Counted from the stretch's first letter, positions 40,563 through 50,600 are shown. The stretch is DNA of 64,000 nt from Mucilaginibacter straminoryzae (GCF_022953055.1 NZ_JALJEJ010000001.1:62001-126000), one strand, 5' to 3'. The notes: a model not told the origin generated them from the letters alone. Translations and numbers: made by a program.

Positions 40563-41903
40563 ATGTTTAAAAAAATACTGATAGCTAACCGTGGTGAAAT
40601 TGCCCTGCGTATTATTCGCACCTGTAAAGAAATGGGCATTAAAACCGTAGCTGTATATTCAACAGCCGATCGCGACAGCCTTCACGTGCGTTTTGCCGAT
40701 GAAGCTGTTTGTATAGGCCCCCCACCAAGCCGCGACTCTTATTTAAATATCCCGAACATTATTTCTGCTGCAGAAGTAACCAATGCCGATGCGATACATC
40801 CGGGCTATGGTTTCCTTTCTGAGAATGCTAAATTTTCGGCTATTTGTGCAGAATACGGGATCAAATTTATTGGTGCCACTGCAGACCAGATCAATGCCAT
40901 GGGTGATAAGGCTTCGGCCAAAGCAACCATGAAAAAAGCGGGGGTACCTACCATCCCTGGTTCTGAAGGCTTGCTACACGATGTAAAAGAAGGTATTACC
41001 GTTGCTAATAAAATCGGTTACCCGATCATCCTTAAAGCTACTGCCGGTGGTGGTGGCCGTGGTATGCGTATCGTTTGGAACGATCTTGAGTTTGAACCGG
41101 CATGGGATTCTGCCCGCGCAGAAGCAGGTGCTGCTTTCGGTAACGATGGTATTTACCTCGAAAAATTCGTAGAAGATCCGCGTCACATCGAAATACAGGT
41201 AGTAGGCGACCAGTACGGTAAAGTTTGCCACCTTTCTGAACGTGATTGCTCTATCCAGCGCCGTCACCAGAAACTGGTAGAAGAATCTCCGTCTCCGTTC
41301 ATGACAGAAAAACTTCGCCGTAAAATGGGTGATGCTGCCGTTAAAGGTGCAAAAGCCGTAAGATACGAAGGTGCAGGAACCATCGAGTTCCTGGTAGATA
41401 AACACCATAACTTCTACTTTATGGAGATGAATACCCGTATCCAGGTAGAACACCCGGTTACAGAAGAGGTAATCAACTTCGACCTGATCAAAGAACAGAT
41501 CAAAGTAGCAGCCGGTATCCCGATCTCTGGTAAAAACTACGAACCAACAATGCACGCCATTGAATGCCGTATCAATGCAGAGGATCCAAACAACGGTTTC
41601 CGTCCGTCGCCGGGCCGTATCACCAACTTCCACTCTCCGGGTGGCCATGGTGTACGTGTAGATACACACGTGTACAGCGGTTACGTGATCCCTCCGAATT
41701 ACGATTCTATGATCGCGAAGCTGATCTGCGTGGCGCAAACCCGCGAAGAAGCGTTGAGCACAATGGAGCGTGCGTTATCAGAATTTGTGATCGAAGGTGT
41801 AAAAACTACGATACCTTTTCATTTAAAGTTGTTGAAAGATCCTAACTTCAGGGCCGGTAATTTTACCACCAAGTTTTTAGAGACTTTTGATTATACCGAG
41901 TAA
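40563..41903 (+). CDS. accC: Biotin carboxylase of acetyl-CoA carboxylase
   Basis: The 446-residue protein is full length. It starts [19 protein letters not shown], has the ATP-grasp glycine loop [49 protein letters not shown], and the C-terminal biotin-carboxylase domain with [15 protein letters not shown]. It carboxylates biotin on AccB using bicarbonate and ATP. It closes the operon, with a terminator 35 bases after its stop. Confidence 0.97.
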   Translation: MFKKILIANRGEIALRIIRTCKEMGIKTVAVYSTADRDSLHVRFADEAVCIGPPPSRDSYLNIPNIISAAEVTNADAIHPGYGFLSENAKFSAICAEYGIKFIGATADQINAMGDKASAKATMKKAGVPTIPGSEGLLHDVKEGITVANKIGYPIILKATAGGGGRGMRIVWNDLEFEPAWDSARAEAGAAFGNDGIYLEKFVEDPRHIEIQVVGDQYGKVCHLSERDCSIQRRHQKLVEESPSPFMTEKLRRKMGDAAVKGAKAVRYEGAGTIEFLVDKHHNFYFMEMNTRIQVEHPVTEEVINFDLIKEQIKVAAGIPISGKNYEPTMHAIECRINAEDPNNGFRPSPGRITNFHSPGGHGVRVDTHVYSGYVIPPNYDSMIAKLICVAQTREEALSTMERALSEFVIEGVKTTIPFHLKLLKDPNFRAGNFTTKFLETFDYTE

Positions 41904-41937
41904 CAACTTATTACGTATATAAGTAATACAAACCTAT

Positions 41938-41970
41938 ACCATTCTAAATTTATTCAGAATGGTTTTTTTG
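41938..41970 (+). terminator. Terminator of the acc operon
   Basis: ACCATTCT (41938-41945) pairs with AGAATGGT (41956-41963) around a 10-base loop, then a run of T follows. Confidence 0.85.
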
Positions 41971-41980
41971 TTTCCGATTA

Positions 41981-42844
41981 ATGAGCAACAACAAAATAGT
42001 AAAGGCGCTTAAAGAAAAAACCCAGAACCTCGAGGCAGAGATGTCTTTCTTTGACCATATCGAGATTCTCCGCTGGCACCTCATCCGGTCTTCCATTGCC
42101 ATCGTAGTGATCACCATTTTCGTGTTCGTTTACTACGACTGGATTTTTGATACCATTATCATGGGGCCTAAAAAGCCTACCTTCTGGACATACCGCATGC
42201 TTTGCAAACTGGGTGAAGTACTGCATCGCCCGGGTTTTTGTATCGATAAAATTCCGGGTAAGATCATTAATACCGAGATGGCCGGCCAATTTACGCTGGA
42301 GATTAACTCGGCGCTGATTATAGGCATCACCTTGGGTTTCCCTTACCTGCTTTGGGAGCTTTGGCGATTCATCAAGCCTGCCCTGCACGAGAAAGAGCGT
42401 AAAGCGGCAAGCGGCTTCGTGTTTTATGCCTCATTGCTGTTTATACTCGGGGTACTTTTCGGATATTTCATCATCGCGCCGGAGTCAATCAGCTTCTTAG
42501 CAAACCTGAGCGTTAGTAAAGAAATTGAGAATACCTTCACGGTCGATTCGTACCTATCGTCCGTAGCAACACTGACACTGGCAACCGGGGTGGTATTTGA
42601 GTTGCCGATCCTCATTTACATACTCTCTAACCTGGGCATACTTACAGCTGCATTTATGCGTGCAGGAAGAAGATACGCTATCGTGATCATCCTGATCATT
42701 GCGGCAGTGATTACCCCTACACCCGACATGCTCACCATGACCATTGTAAGTATACCCCTGTTTGTTTTGTATGAAATAGGCATTGTGGTAGCCGGTGTGG
42801 TTGAAAAAAGGAAACAGAAAAGAGCAGAAGAAGAGCTCGCTTAA
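41981..42844 (+). CDS. tatC: Twin-arginine translocase subunit TatC
   Basis: The 287-residue protein has six hydrophobic helices and TatC motifs: the N-terminal MSFFDHIEILRWHLIRS with the Glu needed for signal-peptide binding, FPYLLWELWRFIKPALHEKERK in the first loops, and FELPILIYILSNLGI later. TatC receives twin-arginine signal peptides of folded proteins in the inner membrane. tatA/B genes are not in the window. rpiB follows after 9 bases. Confidence 0.96.
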   Translation: MSNNKIVKALKEKTQNLEAEMSFFDHIEILRWHLIRSSIAIVVITIFVFVYYDWIFDTIIMGPKKPTFWTYRMLCKLGEVLHRPGFCIDKIPGKIINTEMAGQFTLEINSALIIGITLGFPYLLWELWRFIKPALHEKERKAASGFVFYASLLFILGVLFGYFIIAPESISFLANLSVSKEIENTFTVDSYLSSVATLTLATGVVFELPILIYILSNLGILTAAFMRAGRRYAIVIILIIAAVITPTPDMLTMTIVSIPLFVLYEIGIVVAGVVEKRKQKRAEEELA

Positions 42845-42853
42845 TATAAAGCT

Positions 42854-43291
42854 ATGAATAATGAACTGAAGATCGCCATCGGGTCAGACCATGCAGGCTT
42901 TGACTACAAAGAAGCCCTGGTTGAATTCCTGAAAGGCGTAAAAGAAGTGAAAGACTTTGGTACCCATAGTGCGGCATCTGTAGATTACCCGGATTTTGCG
43001 CACCCGGTGGCTAACGCCGTTGAAACCCATGAGGCTGATTTCGGCATCCTGGTTTGCGGCAGCGGGAACGGGGTAGCCATTACGGCAAATAAACATCAGG
43101 ACATCCGTGCCGCCATCTGCTGGACACAGGAACTGGCTTCACTGGCACGTCTGCACAACAATGCTAACGTTCTTTGTATCCCAGCCCGTTTCATTACGTT
43201 AGAAGAAGCGAAAAAAATCACTGAAATATTTCTGCTTACCCAATTCGAGGGCGGCCGTCATGCCAACCGGGTAAGTAAAATTTCCTGCTAA
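42854..43291 (+). CDS. rpiB: Ribose-5-phosphate isomerase B
   Basis: The 145-residue LacA/RpiB-family enzyme shows IAIGSDHAGFDYKEAL, VDYPDFAHPVANAV, the anion loop VCGSGNGVAITANK, the Cys in AAICWTQELA, and HNNANVLCIPAR. It interconverts ribose-5-phosphate and ribulose-5-phosphate. The gene follows tatC closely and is probably co-transcribed with it and the M28 peptidase gene downstream. Confidence 0.94.
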   Translation: MNNELKIAIGSDHAGFDYKEALVEFLKGVKEVKDFGTHSAASVDYPDFAHPVANAVETHEADFGILVCGSGNGVAITANKHQDIRAAICWTQELASLARLHNNANVLCIPARFITLEEAKKITEIFLLTQFEGGRHANRVSKISC

Positions 43292-43321
43292 ACTTAACCT
43301 TGTAACTAATTTAACCTGTTG

Positions 43322-44848
43322 ATGAAGAGAATTCTTTTAGGCGCCGTTTCTATGGCGCTTTTCAATTGCAGCTATGCGCAAAAAGATAAAACCGCAGAGA
43401 AGTTTGCGCAGTATATCAGCGTTGAAGATGCTAAAAAACATTTAACCATCCTTGCTTCGGACGAGTTTGAAGGCCGCGAGACAGCCAAACCGGGAGGCGA
43501 TAAAGCCGCGAACTACCTTGCAGGCGAATTTAAAAAAATGGGCTTGCAGGCACCTGTAAACGGCTCTTATTTCCTGGATATTCCGTTGGTGAATATCAGT
43601 TCGGTGGTTACCGCTATTGATTTAAACGGCTTCAAGCCAAGCTGGGGAAAAGATTATGCAGCCACCGGAATTACCAGTTCTGCAAACGTCAATACAAACG
43701 AGGTGGTATTTGTAGGGTATGGCAGTGATGAAGACCTAAATAAAACAGACCTTGCCGGTAAAGTAGTTTTGTTTGTAAATGAAGATAAGGCTGCAGCTGG
43801 CGAAAGCGTGCGCGAAACGGTAAACCGTCGTTTGCAGGCACTAAAAAATATTGTGGCTAAAAAGCCTGCTTTGATTATTGCTGTGAGCGCTGCTCCGCGT
43901 TTCAGGGGGCAGAACGGTTCCGAGCGTTTAAGTATCAAGAGCAGCAAAACGGCGGCTACCACCGGTACACCCGTAGTTAGCATTACCGCTGCCGCTGCAG
44001 ATCAAATGCTGAAGAATACGGGAAAAACCTGGGCGCAATTGAAAGAATCTGCCGCGCAGGTGATCAACGCAAAAGTGGCTGTCAACTACGAGTACAATGC
44101 TAAGGATGCTAAAGCGGTTGATGTGTTAGGCTTCTTACCCGGTTCGGATGCGAAATTAAAAGACGAAGTTTTGGTATTCTCTGCCCATTATGATCATATT
44201 GGCATGTTACCGGAAGGTACCCGGGGCGACCGCATCAACAATGGCGCCGACGATGATGGCTCTGGCACAACAGGTATCCTGGAGATTGCCCGCGCTTTCA
44301 CTCAGGCTAAAAAACAAGGACATGGCCCGCGCAGAAGCATTTTGTTCTTGGGCAACGTAGGCGAAGAAAAAGGTTTGCTTGGCTCTGAATATTACACCGA
44401 TCATCCTGTTTTCCCTATTGCCAATACCATTACCGACTTAAATATCGACATGATCGGCCGTCGTGACCCCTCTCATGAAGGCAAACCAGATTATTGCTAT
44501 CTCATCGGCTCAAACAAGTTAAGCACCACGCTGCATAAGATCAGCGAGAATGCAAACAATACTTATACGCATCTGGATATCGACTATAAGTATAACGACC
44601 CGAAAGATCCGGAACGCATTTACTACCGTTCAGACCATTATAACTTTGCCCGCTTTGGTGTACCCATCGTATTCTACTTTGACGGTGTGCATGCAGACTA
44701 TCACCGCCCGAGCGACGAGGTGGATAAGATTGACTTCCCGTTGCTGGTGAAACGCGCACAACTGGTGTTCTACACCGGGTGGGACCTTGCCAACCGCGAT
44801 ATCAGGCCGGTTGTTGACGTAAGCAACGATATGCCAGAGAGCAGATAA
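43322..44848 (+). CDS. Secreted M28-family zinc aminopeptidase
   Basis: From ATG 43322 the protein has 508 residues with a signal peptide (KRILLGAVSMALFNCSYAQ). A protease-associated domain (about 120-270) is inserted before the M28 catalytic core. The zinc ligands are in SAHYDHIGM (His, Asp), NNGADDDGSG (Asp), GNVGEEKGLLGS (catalytic Glu pair), NIDMIGRRD (Asp) and a final His in HADYHRPSDEVDKI. Such enzymes trim N-terminal residues of peptides in the periplasm or outside. The Cys in FNCSYAQ makes a lipoprotein possible but the lipobox is poor. Confidence 0.9.
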   Translation: MKRILLGAVSMALFNCSYAQKDKTAEKFAQYISVEDAKKHLTILASDEFEGRETAKPGGDKAANYLAGEFKKMGLQAPVNGSYFLDIPLVNISSVVTAIDLNGFKPSWGKDYAATGITSSANVNTNEVVFVGYGSDEDLNKTDLAGKVVLFVNEDKAAAGESVRETVNRRLQALKNIVAKKPALIIAVSAAPRFRGQNGSERLSIKSSKTAATTGTPVVSITAAAADQMLKNTGKTWAQLKESAAQVINAKVAVNYEYNAKDAKAVDVLGFLPGSDAKLKDEVLVFSAHYDHIGMLPEGTRGDRINNGADDDGSGTTGILEIARAFTQAKKQGHGPRRSILFLGNVGEEKGLLGSEYYTDHPVFPIANTITDLNIDMIGRRDPSHEGKPDYCYLIGSNKLSTTLHKISENANNTYTHLDIDYKYNDPKDPERIYYRSDHYNFARFGVPIVFYFDGVHADYHRPSDEVDKIDFPLLVKRAQLVFYTGWDLANRDIRPVVDVSNDMPESR

Positions 44849-44861
44849 GATACAATATTTT

Positions 44862-44889
44862 GAAAGCGGCCGATTGGTCGCTTTTTTTG
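44862..44889 (+). terminator. Terminator after M28 peptidase gene
   Basis: AAAGCGGCC (44862-44870) pairs with GGTCGCTTT (44875-44883), one wobble, around GATT, and T residues continue to 44888. Confidence 0.85.
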
Positions 44890-44932
44890 TTTTTAGCCCG
44901 GATTATGTGGCAAATATTTTAATTTAGCCGAT

Positions 44933-46318
44933 ATGTCTGCTACTGCACGCGAATTTCAGGAAGCGGCCGAACAAAAGGCCTTTGACCCGGACCACCGCCG
45001 TATTATTAATTTTAATATTGGCAGGTATGATGCGTCTGTGGCCAAAGGTTTGGGAAAGCTGGCCAATCTTGATCATGCCAAGAAAAAGGGCCACGTGATC
45101 AAGTGGAAAGTGATGGAGAACCTGGACAAGTTGTTGCCGGAGTTCGAGGCGAATTTCCAGCGCAGGGGTGGTAAAGTAATCTGGGCAAATGATGCCGAAG
45201 AAGCCCGTACAGAGATCTTAAACATCATGCAGCGTGTAGGTGCTAAAACGGTAGTGAAGTCGAAATCGATGACTACCGAAGAAGTTGGCATTAATGAATT
45301 TCTGGAACATCACCAGATCGAATCATTAGAGACCGACTTAGGCGAATACATTGTGCAATTGTTGGGGCAGAAGCCTTACCATATTGTTACGCCGGCTATG
45401 CACCTCTCTAAAGAGAATATTGCAGAACTGTTTGCGCGTAAGTTCGGCACCCCTATCGACGCCACGCCTGAACAGTTAACCCTGAAAGCACGCGAGCTGC
45501 TTCGTGAAAAATATGTACAGGCTGATGTTGGTATCACCGGGGCGAATTTCCTGATTGCGGATACCGGTAGCATTGCCATCAGCGAGAACGAGGGTAATGC
45601 CCGTTTAAGTACTACCTTCCCTAAAATACATATCGCTATCGTCGGTATAGAGAAGATCATCCCTTCCATTACCGACCTGAACTTATATTGGCCCATGCTG
45701 GCCACGCATGGCACGGGCCAGAACCTGACGGTTTATAACAGCATACTCAACGGTCCGCGGCAACCCGGTGAAACCGATGGCCCCGAAGAAATGTACGTTA
45801 TCCTGCTGGACAATGGGCGTACAGACCTGCTGGCACAGAAAGAACAACGGCAGGGTTTATACTGTATCCGGTGCGGCGCTTGCCTTAACGCATGCCCGGT
45901 TTACAAGAACATTGGCGGTCACACCTACAATACTACTTATAGTGGCCCTATCGGCTCTGTAATTACCCCGCACGAACGGGGAATGGAAGAGTTTAAACAT
46001 CTCAGTTACGCTTCGTCGCTTTGCGGGCGCTGTACCGAGGTTTGCCCGGTGAAGATAGACATCCATAAGATGCTGTTGCTGAATCGCCGTGATGCGGTAA
46101 AAGAGGGGCTGACTGCCAAAAGCGAGCAGTGGGGTTGGGGGATGTTTAAAAAACTGATGCTTAACCGCAAGTGGACCGATTTTTTTGGCGGCGGTTTTAA
46201 AAACTTCGTCATGAAAACGTTCTTCAAGAAAAGCTTCGGCCCGCACCGAGATCTGCCTAAAATAGCGCCGCAATCTTTTACCGAACAGTGGAAGAAACAG
46301 CAAACCGAAACGGAATAA
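44933..46318 (+). CDS. lutB: LutB-like iron-sulfur protein of lactate utilisation
   Basis: The 461-residue protein has an N-terminal LUD domain (about 60-300, with VVKSKSMTTEEVGIN and GITGANFLIADTGSI) and two 4Fe-4S motifs, CIRCGACLNACPVYKNIGG and SLCGRCTEVCPVKID, then a basic C-terminal tail. LutB transfers electrons during oxidation of L-lactate together with LutA and LutC; neither is adjacent, so those partners are elsewhere or the protein works alone. A RibD-like reductase gene follows after four bases. Confidence 0.88.
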   Translation: MSATAREFQEAAEQKAFDPDHRRIINFNIGRYDASVAKGLGKLANLDHAKKKGHVIKWKVMENLDKLLPEFEANFQRRGGKVIWANDAEEARTEILNIMQRVGAKTVVKSKSMTTEEVGINEFLEHHQIESLETDLGEYIVQLLGQKPYHIVTPAMHLSKENIAELFARKFGTPIDATPEQLTLKARELLREKYVQADVGITGANFLIADTGSIAISENEGNARLSTTFPKIHIAIVGIEKIIPSITDLNLYWPMLATHGTGQNLTVYNSILNGPRQPGETDGPEEMYVILLDNGRTDLLAQKEQRQGLYCIRCGACLNACPVYKNIGGHTYNTTYSGPIGSVITPHERGMEEFKHLSYASSLCGRCTEVCPVKIDIHKMLLLNRRDAVKEGLTAKSEQWGWGMFKKLMLNRKWTDFFGGGFKNFVMKTFFKKSFGPHRDLPKIAPQSFTEQWKKQQTETE

Positions 46319-46322
46319 ACGC

Positions 46323-46877
46323 ATGCGTAAAGTAATTTTAAACCTGGCCGTTACCCTCGATAGCATTATCGAAGGGCCTAACGGAGAGTACGATTGGTGC
46401 CTGAACGATCAGGATTATGGGCTTACCGATTTTTGGGAGAGCACAGATGCCATCTTTATCGGTCGGAAAAGCTACGAACTGATTGCTGCAAACGGCGATA
46501 TCAATATGTTTCTGGCGCATAAGATGTATGTATTTTCTGATACGCTTGCAGAAGTGGCGCATGAGCAGATTGAAATAGTACCAAGTACCTCTTTTGCAGA
46601 AGACGTTCGTGCGATAAAAGAGCAGGAAGGTAAAGCCATATGGCTTTTTGGCGGCGCTTCGCTCATCAGCAATTTTTTACAGAATCGCCTGATCGACGAG
46701 CTTTTGCTATCAGTTCACCCGATTCTGTTAGGCGAAGGCAAGCCGCTTTTTCAAGGCATTAAAAGCCGTATCGGTCTGCAGTTACTGGATTCTACACCTT
46801 ACCCATCCGGACTGGTGCAGTTACACTATGCGATATCTCCCGAATTTGATCTGAATAACGTTGCCGGGGCGGATTAA
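46323..46877 (+). CDS. Dihydrofolate-reductase-family (RibD_C) protein
   Basis: The 184-residue protein begins MRKVILNLAVTLDSIIEGPNG and contains FIGRKSYELI, the NADPH loop WLFGGASLISNFLQ and LLLSVHPILLGEGKPLF, the pattern of RibD C-terminal-domain reductases that are usually annotated as dihydrofolate reductase family. The true substrate is unknown. It follows lutB by four bases and overlaps the convergent DUF4198 gene by four bases. Confidence 0.9.
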   Translation: MRKVILNLAVTLDSIIEGPNGEYDWCLNDQDYGLTDFWESTDAIFIGRKSYELIAANGDINMFLAHKMYVFSDTLAEVAHEQIEIVPSTSFAEDVRAIKEQEGKAIWLFGGASLISNFLQNRLIDELLLSVHPILLGEGKPLFQGIKSRIGLQLLDSTPYPSGLVQLHYAISPEFDLNNVAGAD

Positions 46878-47722
46878 TGCTTATCGCCCAAGCCAAATTC
46901 TTTATACGTGTTTGGCATGGTATTGCTGCTGCTGAACGCGAAAGTGAAAGTAGTTTCCCAGTTATCAAAATCTGCAGCCTCCTGGTCTTTTGATAGTACC
47001 ATGTTGATAGATTTTAGCAGGTAAGTACCTTCGCGGGTTAGTTTAAAGAAAATCTCGCCGGCATCATTAGTGTTCAGGTTTTGTGGAAATTCTACACCCC
47101 GAGGTGTCCGGATCACCAGTGTTACCTTAGCTGCCTTTATCGGTTTCCCCTGTAGATACACTACAGCGGTAATATCATCACCATAATTTAGTTTATAGGG
47201 GTTCTGTTTCAGTATGATCTCGAAATCGTCTTTCAGTTGTTTCTCATTCACATTTCCGCCGTTCTTGTCTACCGCTACCAGCGTTTTCATAAAACTGTTA
47301 GAACGGATGCGGTAAATGCGCTGGAAAGATTTTAGTTCGTCGGCAACTTTATCCAGTCCGTTATCAGCCAGATAGTCGCCAAATTCTCTTTTGCTCACTT
47401 CATCGATGGTTTTCTGGTTCGCGCTGATGAGCGCCAGGCCCTGGTTCTGCAACTGGTAAGTCAGCACCGGGATAGTAGCGGGTTTACCCGAAGCGGTAAT
47501 GTCTATCGTTTTAGAGCCTTCAGAGATAAAGAATTTTGTGTTATTTTTAACATCGTACTTTTGTTCCTGGGCCTTACTGATGCTGCTGCCGTTAAGCAAA
47601 TGCAAATTCAACGCCTCCCCTTTATGCGGGTAGAAATCTTCGGGCAGTAAAAAATAATCAGCCTGAGCAAAAGCCTGATTGAAAAACCCCAGTAATATAG
47701 CCGCGAATAAAATACGTTTCAT
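46874..47722 (-). CDS. Secreted DUF4198-like protein
   Basis: I choose ATG 47722 (MKRILFAAILLGFFNQAFAQ), since the upstream ATG lies beyond the promoter box. The signal peptide is cleaved near FAQA. The mature 262 residues are beta-rich and match DUF4198 (DYFLLPEDFYPHKGEALNLHLLNG at the start, GKPIKAAKVTLVIRTPRGVEF and DAGEIFFKLTREGTYLLKS at the end), a periplasmic family often linked with metal (nickel/cobalt) uptake. No metal transporter is adjacent, so a metal role is only possible. Confidence 0.75.
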   Translation of the reverse strand: MKRILFAAILLGFFNQAFAQADYFLLPEDFYPHKGEALNLHLLNGSSISKAQEQKYDVKNNTKFFISEGSKTIDITASGKPATIPVLTYQLQNQGLALISANQKTIDEVSKREFGDYLADNGLDKVADELKSFQRIYRIRSNSFMKTLVAVDKNGGNVNEKQLKDDFEIILKQNPYKLNYGDDITAVVYLQGKPIKAAKVTLVIRTPRGVEFPQNLNTNDAGEIFFKLTREGTYLLKSINMVLSKDQEAADFDNWETTFTFAFSSSNTMPNTYKEFGLGDKH

Positions 47723-47741
47723 GTTTGTTGAAATGAGTTTC

Positions 47742-47749
47742 CAAACATA
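47742..47749 (-). promoter_or_regulatory. -7 box for the DUF4198 gene
   Basis: The minus strand reads TATGTTTG, a perfect TAnnTTTG, 19 bases before ATG 47722; this decides the start. Confidence 0.6.
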
Positions 47750-47782
47750 CAAAGTTTTAATTTTTCATTAGCTTAGCTAACT

Positions 47783-49759
47783 ATGAATTTCGACCGTAAA
47801 GATCTTAGCAATGATAGCCTGCTTAACTTCTATAAAGCACTGGTGTGGCCAAGACTGATCGAAGAAAAAATGCTTGTATTGCTGCGCCAGGGCCGAATTG
47901 GCAAATGGTTTTCAGGCATTGGCCAGGAAGCTATTGCCGTGGGTAGTGCGCTGGCGATGGATCCAGAAGAATTTATTTTACCTACACATCGCAATTTGGG
48001 TGTGTTTACAACGCGTAATATTCCGCTTTTTAACCTGATGGCACAGTGGCAGGGAAAGGCTGCAGGCTTTACCAAAGGCCGCGACCGCTCTTTCCATTTC
48101 GGTAGTCATCATCATAAAATCGTCGGCATGATCTCGCATTTGGGTCCGCAACTTGCCGTGGCTGCAGGTATTGCCCTGGCAGATGTATTGGCCGGGAATA
48201 AAAAAGCAACGCTTGTTTTTACGGGCGAAGGCGCTACCAGCGAAGGCGATTTTCATGAAGCGCTCAATGTAGCTTCAGTATGGAACCTGCCCGTGATCTT
48301 CCTGATCGAGAATAACGGCTATGCGCTTTCTACCCCCGTGCAGGAACAATATAAATGTGCCAACCTGGTAGACCGTGCCGCTGGTTATGGGATAGAAGGC
48401 CGCCAGATTGATGGGAATAACCTGCTGGAGGTTTATCATACCGTAAACGAGTTAGCTAAAAGCATCAGGCAAAATCCACGGCCGGTATTGATTGAAGCCA
48501 TGACTTTCCGCCGTCGGGGCCATGAGGAAGCCTCTGGAGTGAAATATGTCCCTTCTCACTTGTTCGATACCTGGAAAGCCAAAGACCCGGTGACCAGCTA
48601 CGAAAAATACCTGATTGCTGAACGTGTACTGCAACCCAAATGGGTAAGCTATACGCTGAATGATTTCATCCCGAAAATAGAAGCCGAAGTTGAACGCGCG
48701 TTGAAGGAACCTGATGTGGTTGCTAACCCGCAAACCGAGCTGGGCGATATGTACCGCTCATACACCCCACAGCTAACTAAGGCAACAGGCGCGTCCTCCC
48801 CAATGCGCTATATGGATGCCATTAGCGATGGGCTGAAACAGTCGATGGAAAAATATCCGAACCTGGTCTTGATGGGGCAGGATATTGCCGAATATGGTGG
48901 TGTATTTAAGATTACCGAGTGTTTTGTGAATAGCTTTGGTAAAGAGCGCGTGCGCAACACGCCCTTATGCGAATCTGCAATTGTAGGCGCCGGATTAGGA
49001 CTTTCTATTAACGGCTACAAATCTGTGATAGAAATGCAGTTCGCTGATTTTGTGACTGAAGGCTTTAACCAAATTGTCAACAACCTGGCCAAGAGCCATT
49101 ACCGCTGGGGGCAGAATGCCGATGTGGTGATCCGTATGCCTGCCGGTGCAGGTACAGGCGCAGGCCCGTTCCATTCGCAAAGCAACGAAGCCTGGTTTAC
49201 CAAAACACCGGGATTAAAGGTAGTTTACCCAGCCACCCCTGCCGATGCCAAAGGCTTGCTGATGGCCGCTATTAACGACCCGAACCCGGTCATCTATTTC
49301 GAACATAAATACCTGTACAGAACACTTACGGATGAAGTTCCGGAAGGCGATTACACGGTTGAAATTGGCAAAGCGCGTATAGTAGAAGAAGGTACCGATG
49401 TCAGCATTATTACTTACGGTATGGGTGTACACTGGGCGTTAGAGTACGCAGCAAAATACCGGGAGATCTCAGTAGAAATTATCGATCTGCGCAGCTTGTT
49501 GCCATGGGATAAAGAAACAGCCATCGCCAGTGTAAAGAAAACCGGACGCGCAATGGTACTGCATGAAGACACGCTCACCAGTGGTTTCGGTGCCGAAATT
49601 GTCGCTACGCTTACCGAACATTGTTTCCGCTATATTGACGCGCCGATTATGCGTTGTGCAAGCCTGGACACCGCCGTCCCTATGGATGCAGGGCTGGAAA
49701 AGCAATTCCTGGCCAATTCGCGTCTTGAAGCTGCTATGACGAAGCTGCTGCGGTATTAA
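47783..49759 (+). CDS. Fused E1 alpha/beta 2-oxoacid dehydrogenase
   Basis: The 658-residue protein joins an E1 alpha subunit (about 1-320) to an E1 beta subunit (about 345-658). The alpha part has the thiamine-diphosphate motif FTGEGATSEGDFHEALNVAS...ENN and the phosphorylation-loop-like RSFHFGSHHHK; the beta part has GQDIAEYGGVFKIT, ESAIVGAGLGLSINGYK, MPAGAGTGAGPFHSQSNEAWF and LVLHEDTLTSGFG. It oxidatively decarboxylates a 2-oxo acid, likely branched-chain 2-oxoacids or pyruvate, passing the acyl group to a lipoyl E2. The fusion is typical of Bacteroidota. E2 and E3 are not adjacent. Confidence 0.92.
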   Translation: MNFDRKDLSNDSLLNFYKALVWPRLIEEKMLVLLRQGRIGKWFSGIGQEAIAVGSALAMDPEEFILPTHRNLGVFTTRNIPLFNLMAQWQGKAAGFTKGRDRSFHFGSHHHKIVGMISHLGPQLAVAAGIALADVLAGNKKATLVFTGEGATSEGDFHEALNVASVWNLPVIFLIENNGYALSTPVQEQYKCANLVDRAAGYGIEGRQIDGNNLLEVYHTVNELAKSIRQNPRPVLIEAMTFRRRGHEEASGVKYVPSHLFDTWKAKDPVTSYEKYLIAERVLQPKWVSYTLNDFIPKIEAEVERALKEPDVVANPQTELGDMYRSYTPQLTKATGASSPMRYMDAISDGLKQSMEKYPNLVLMGQDIAEYGGVFKITECFVNSFGKERVRNTPLCESAIVGAGLGLSINGYKSVIEMQFADFVTEGFNQIVNNLAKSHYRWGQNADVVIRMPAGAGTGAGPFHSQSNEAWFTKTPGLKVVYPATPADAKGLLMAAINDPNPVIYFEHKYLYRTLTDEVPEGDYTVEIGKARIVEEGTDVSIITYGMGVHWALEYAAKYREISVEIIDLRSLLPWDKETAIASVKKTGRAMVLHEDTLTSGFGAEIVATLTEHCFRYIDAPIMRCASLDTAVPMDAGLEKQFLANSRLEAAMTKLLRY

Positions 49760-49787
49760 TAACCGCAGCTAAAGCCGCCGAGCCTCT

Positions 49788-50537
49788 TTAGCTGTTCATT
49801 ATCGCACCGCCGTTGATATCCAGCGCTTGCCCGGTGATCGAGCGTTGGTTAACCAGGTAATATACCAGGTCGGCAATTTCTTCGGGCTGGCTCATTTTAC
49901 GCAGTGGTACTCTCTGCATGGCCATGTCATAAAACTCGCCTTTAGTGATGCCGATACTATCGGCAATGGTTTGCAGCCCGCTTTGTGCCATATCGGTATC
50001 TACCCACCCCGGGCAAATCGCATTCACCAGGATATTCTCCTTCGCAAATTGAACCGCCCATGACCGCATCAAACCCAACAGCCCGGCTTTTGACGCGCAA
50101 TATGCAGGGTAATCGGCTACGCCCAGCCTCGCCAATACAGAAGAAGTAACTATCACATGGCGCTCCCCCGTCGCTAAACGCAGGTTCGGTAAAAACGTAT
50201 TTACAAAATGGTAGGTGCCGGTAAGATTGGTATTGATGATATCATACCAGCGGTCATTCTCGCCCCAGTAGTTTTCACCGCCGATACCGGAATTGGCAAT
50301 AAGTGCATGTATGGGTGTGTCAGCTAAAGCTGACGCCGCCTTCGCAAGGCTTTCTTTATCACGAATGTCGGCAGCTATGGTCAGATGATCACTCTCTGGC
50401 AGTGTGTGCAACGCTTGCTGTAACTTGGTTTCTTTTCTACCCATCAGGATGCAGCGGTTACCTGCTGCAGCAAGTTTTTGTGCAATAGACCGCCCTATAC
50501 CGCTTCCGGCTCCGCTGATTAAATACGTTTTAGACAT
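49788..50537 (-). CDS. Short-chain dehydrogenase/reductase
   Basis: The 249-residue protein is a classical SDR: SGAGSGIGRSIAQKLA (TGxxxGIG-type cofactor loop), ANSGIGGENYW, the catalytic Ser in VIVTSSVLAR, YPAYCASKAGL (Tyr and Lys), and ICPGWVDTDM. The C-terminal DINGGAIMNS is usual for the family. An Arg in GRKETKL suggests NADP(H) preference. The substrate is not evident. It converges on the E1 gene, whose stop lies 28 bases away, with an inverted repeat CAGCTAAAG/CTTTAGCTG across its own stop. Confidence 0.93.
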   Translation of the reverse strand: MSKTYLISGAGSGIGRSIAQKLAAAGNRCILMGRKETKLQQALHTLPESDHLTIAADIRDKESLAKAASALADTPIHALIANSGIGGENYWGENDRWYDIINTNLTGTYHFVNTFLPNLRLATGERHVIVTSSVLARLGVADYPAYCASKAGLLGLMRSWAVQFAKENILVNAICPGWVDTDMAQSGLQTIADSIGITKGEFYDMAMQRVPLRKMSQPEEIADLVYYLVNQRSITGQALDINGGAIMNS

Positions 50538-50600
50538 GCTGCTAATCTCGGTTTTTAACTATAAAAACCAAACGCCTTATTTGAAAATCAAGTATGCACA

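Noticed and set aside
40974..41738. Long antisense frame of 254 codons in accC
   Set aside because: Codon-bias shadow of a highly conserved gene; no homology to any family and no promoter box.
49766..49794. Inverted repeat CAGCTAAAG/CTTTAGCTG as a strong terminator between the E1 and SDR genes
   Set aside because: There is no T-run and the repeat overlaps the SDR stop codon; evidence is insufficient for a terminator call.
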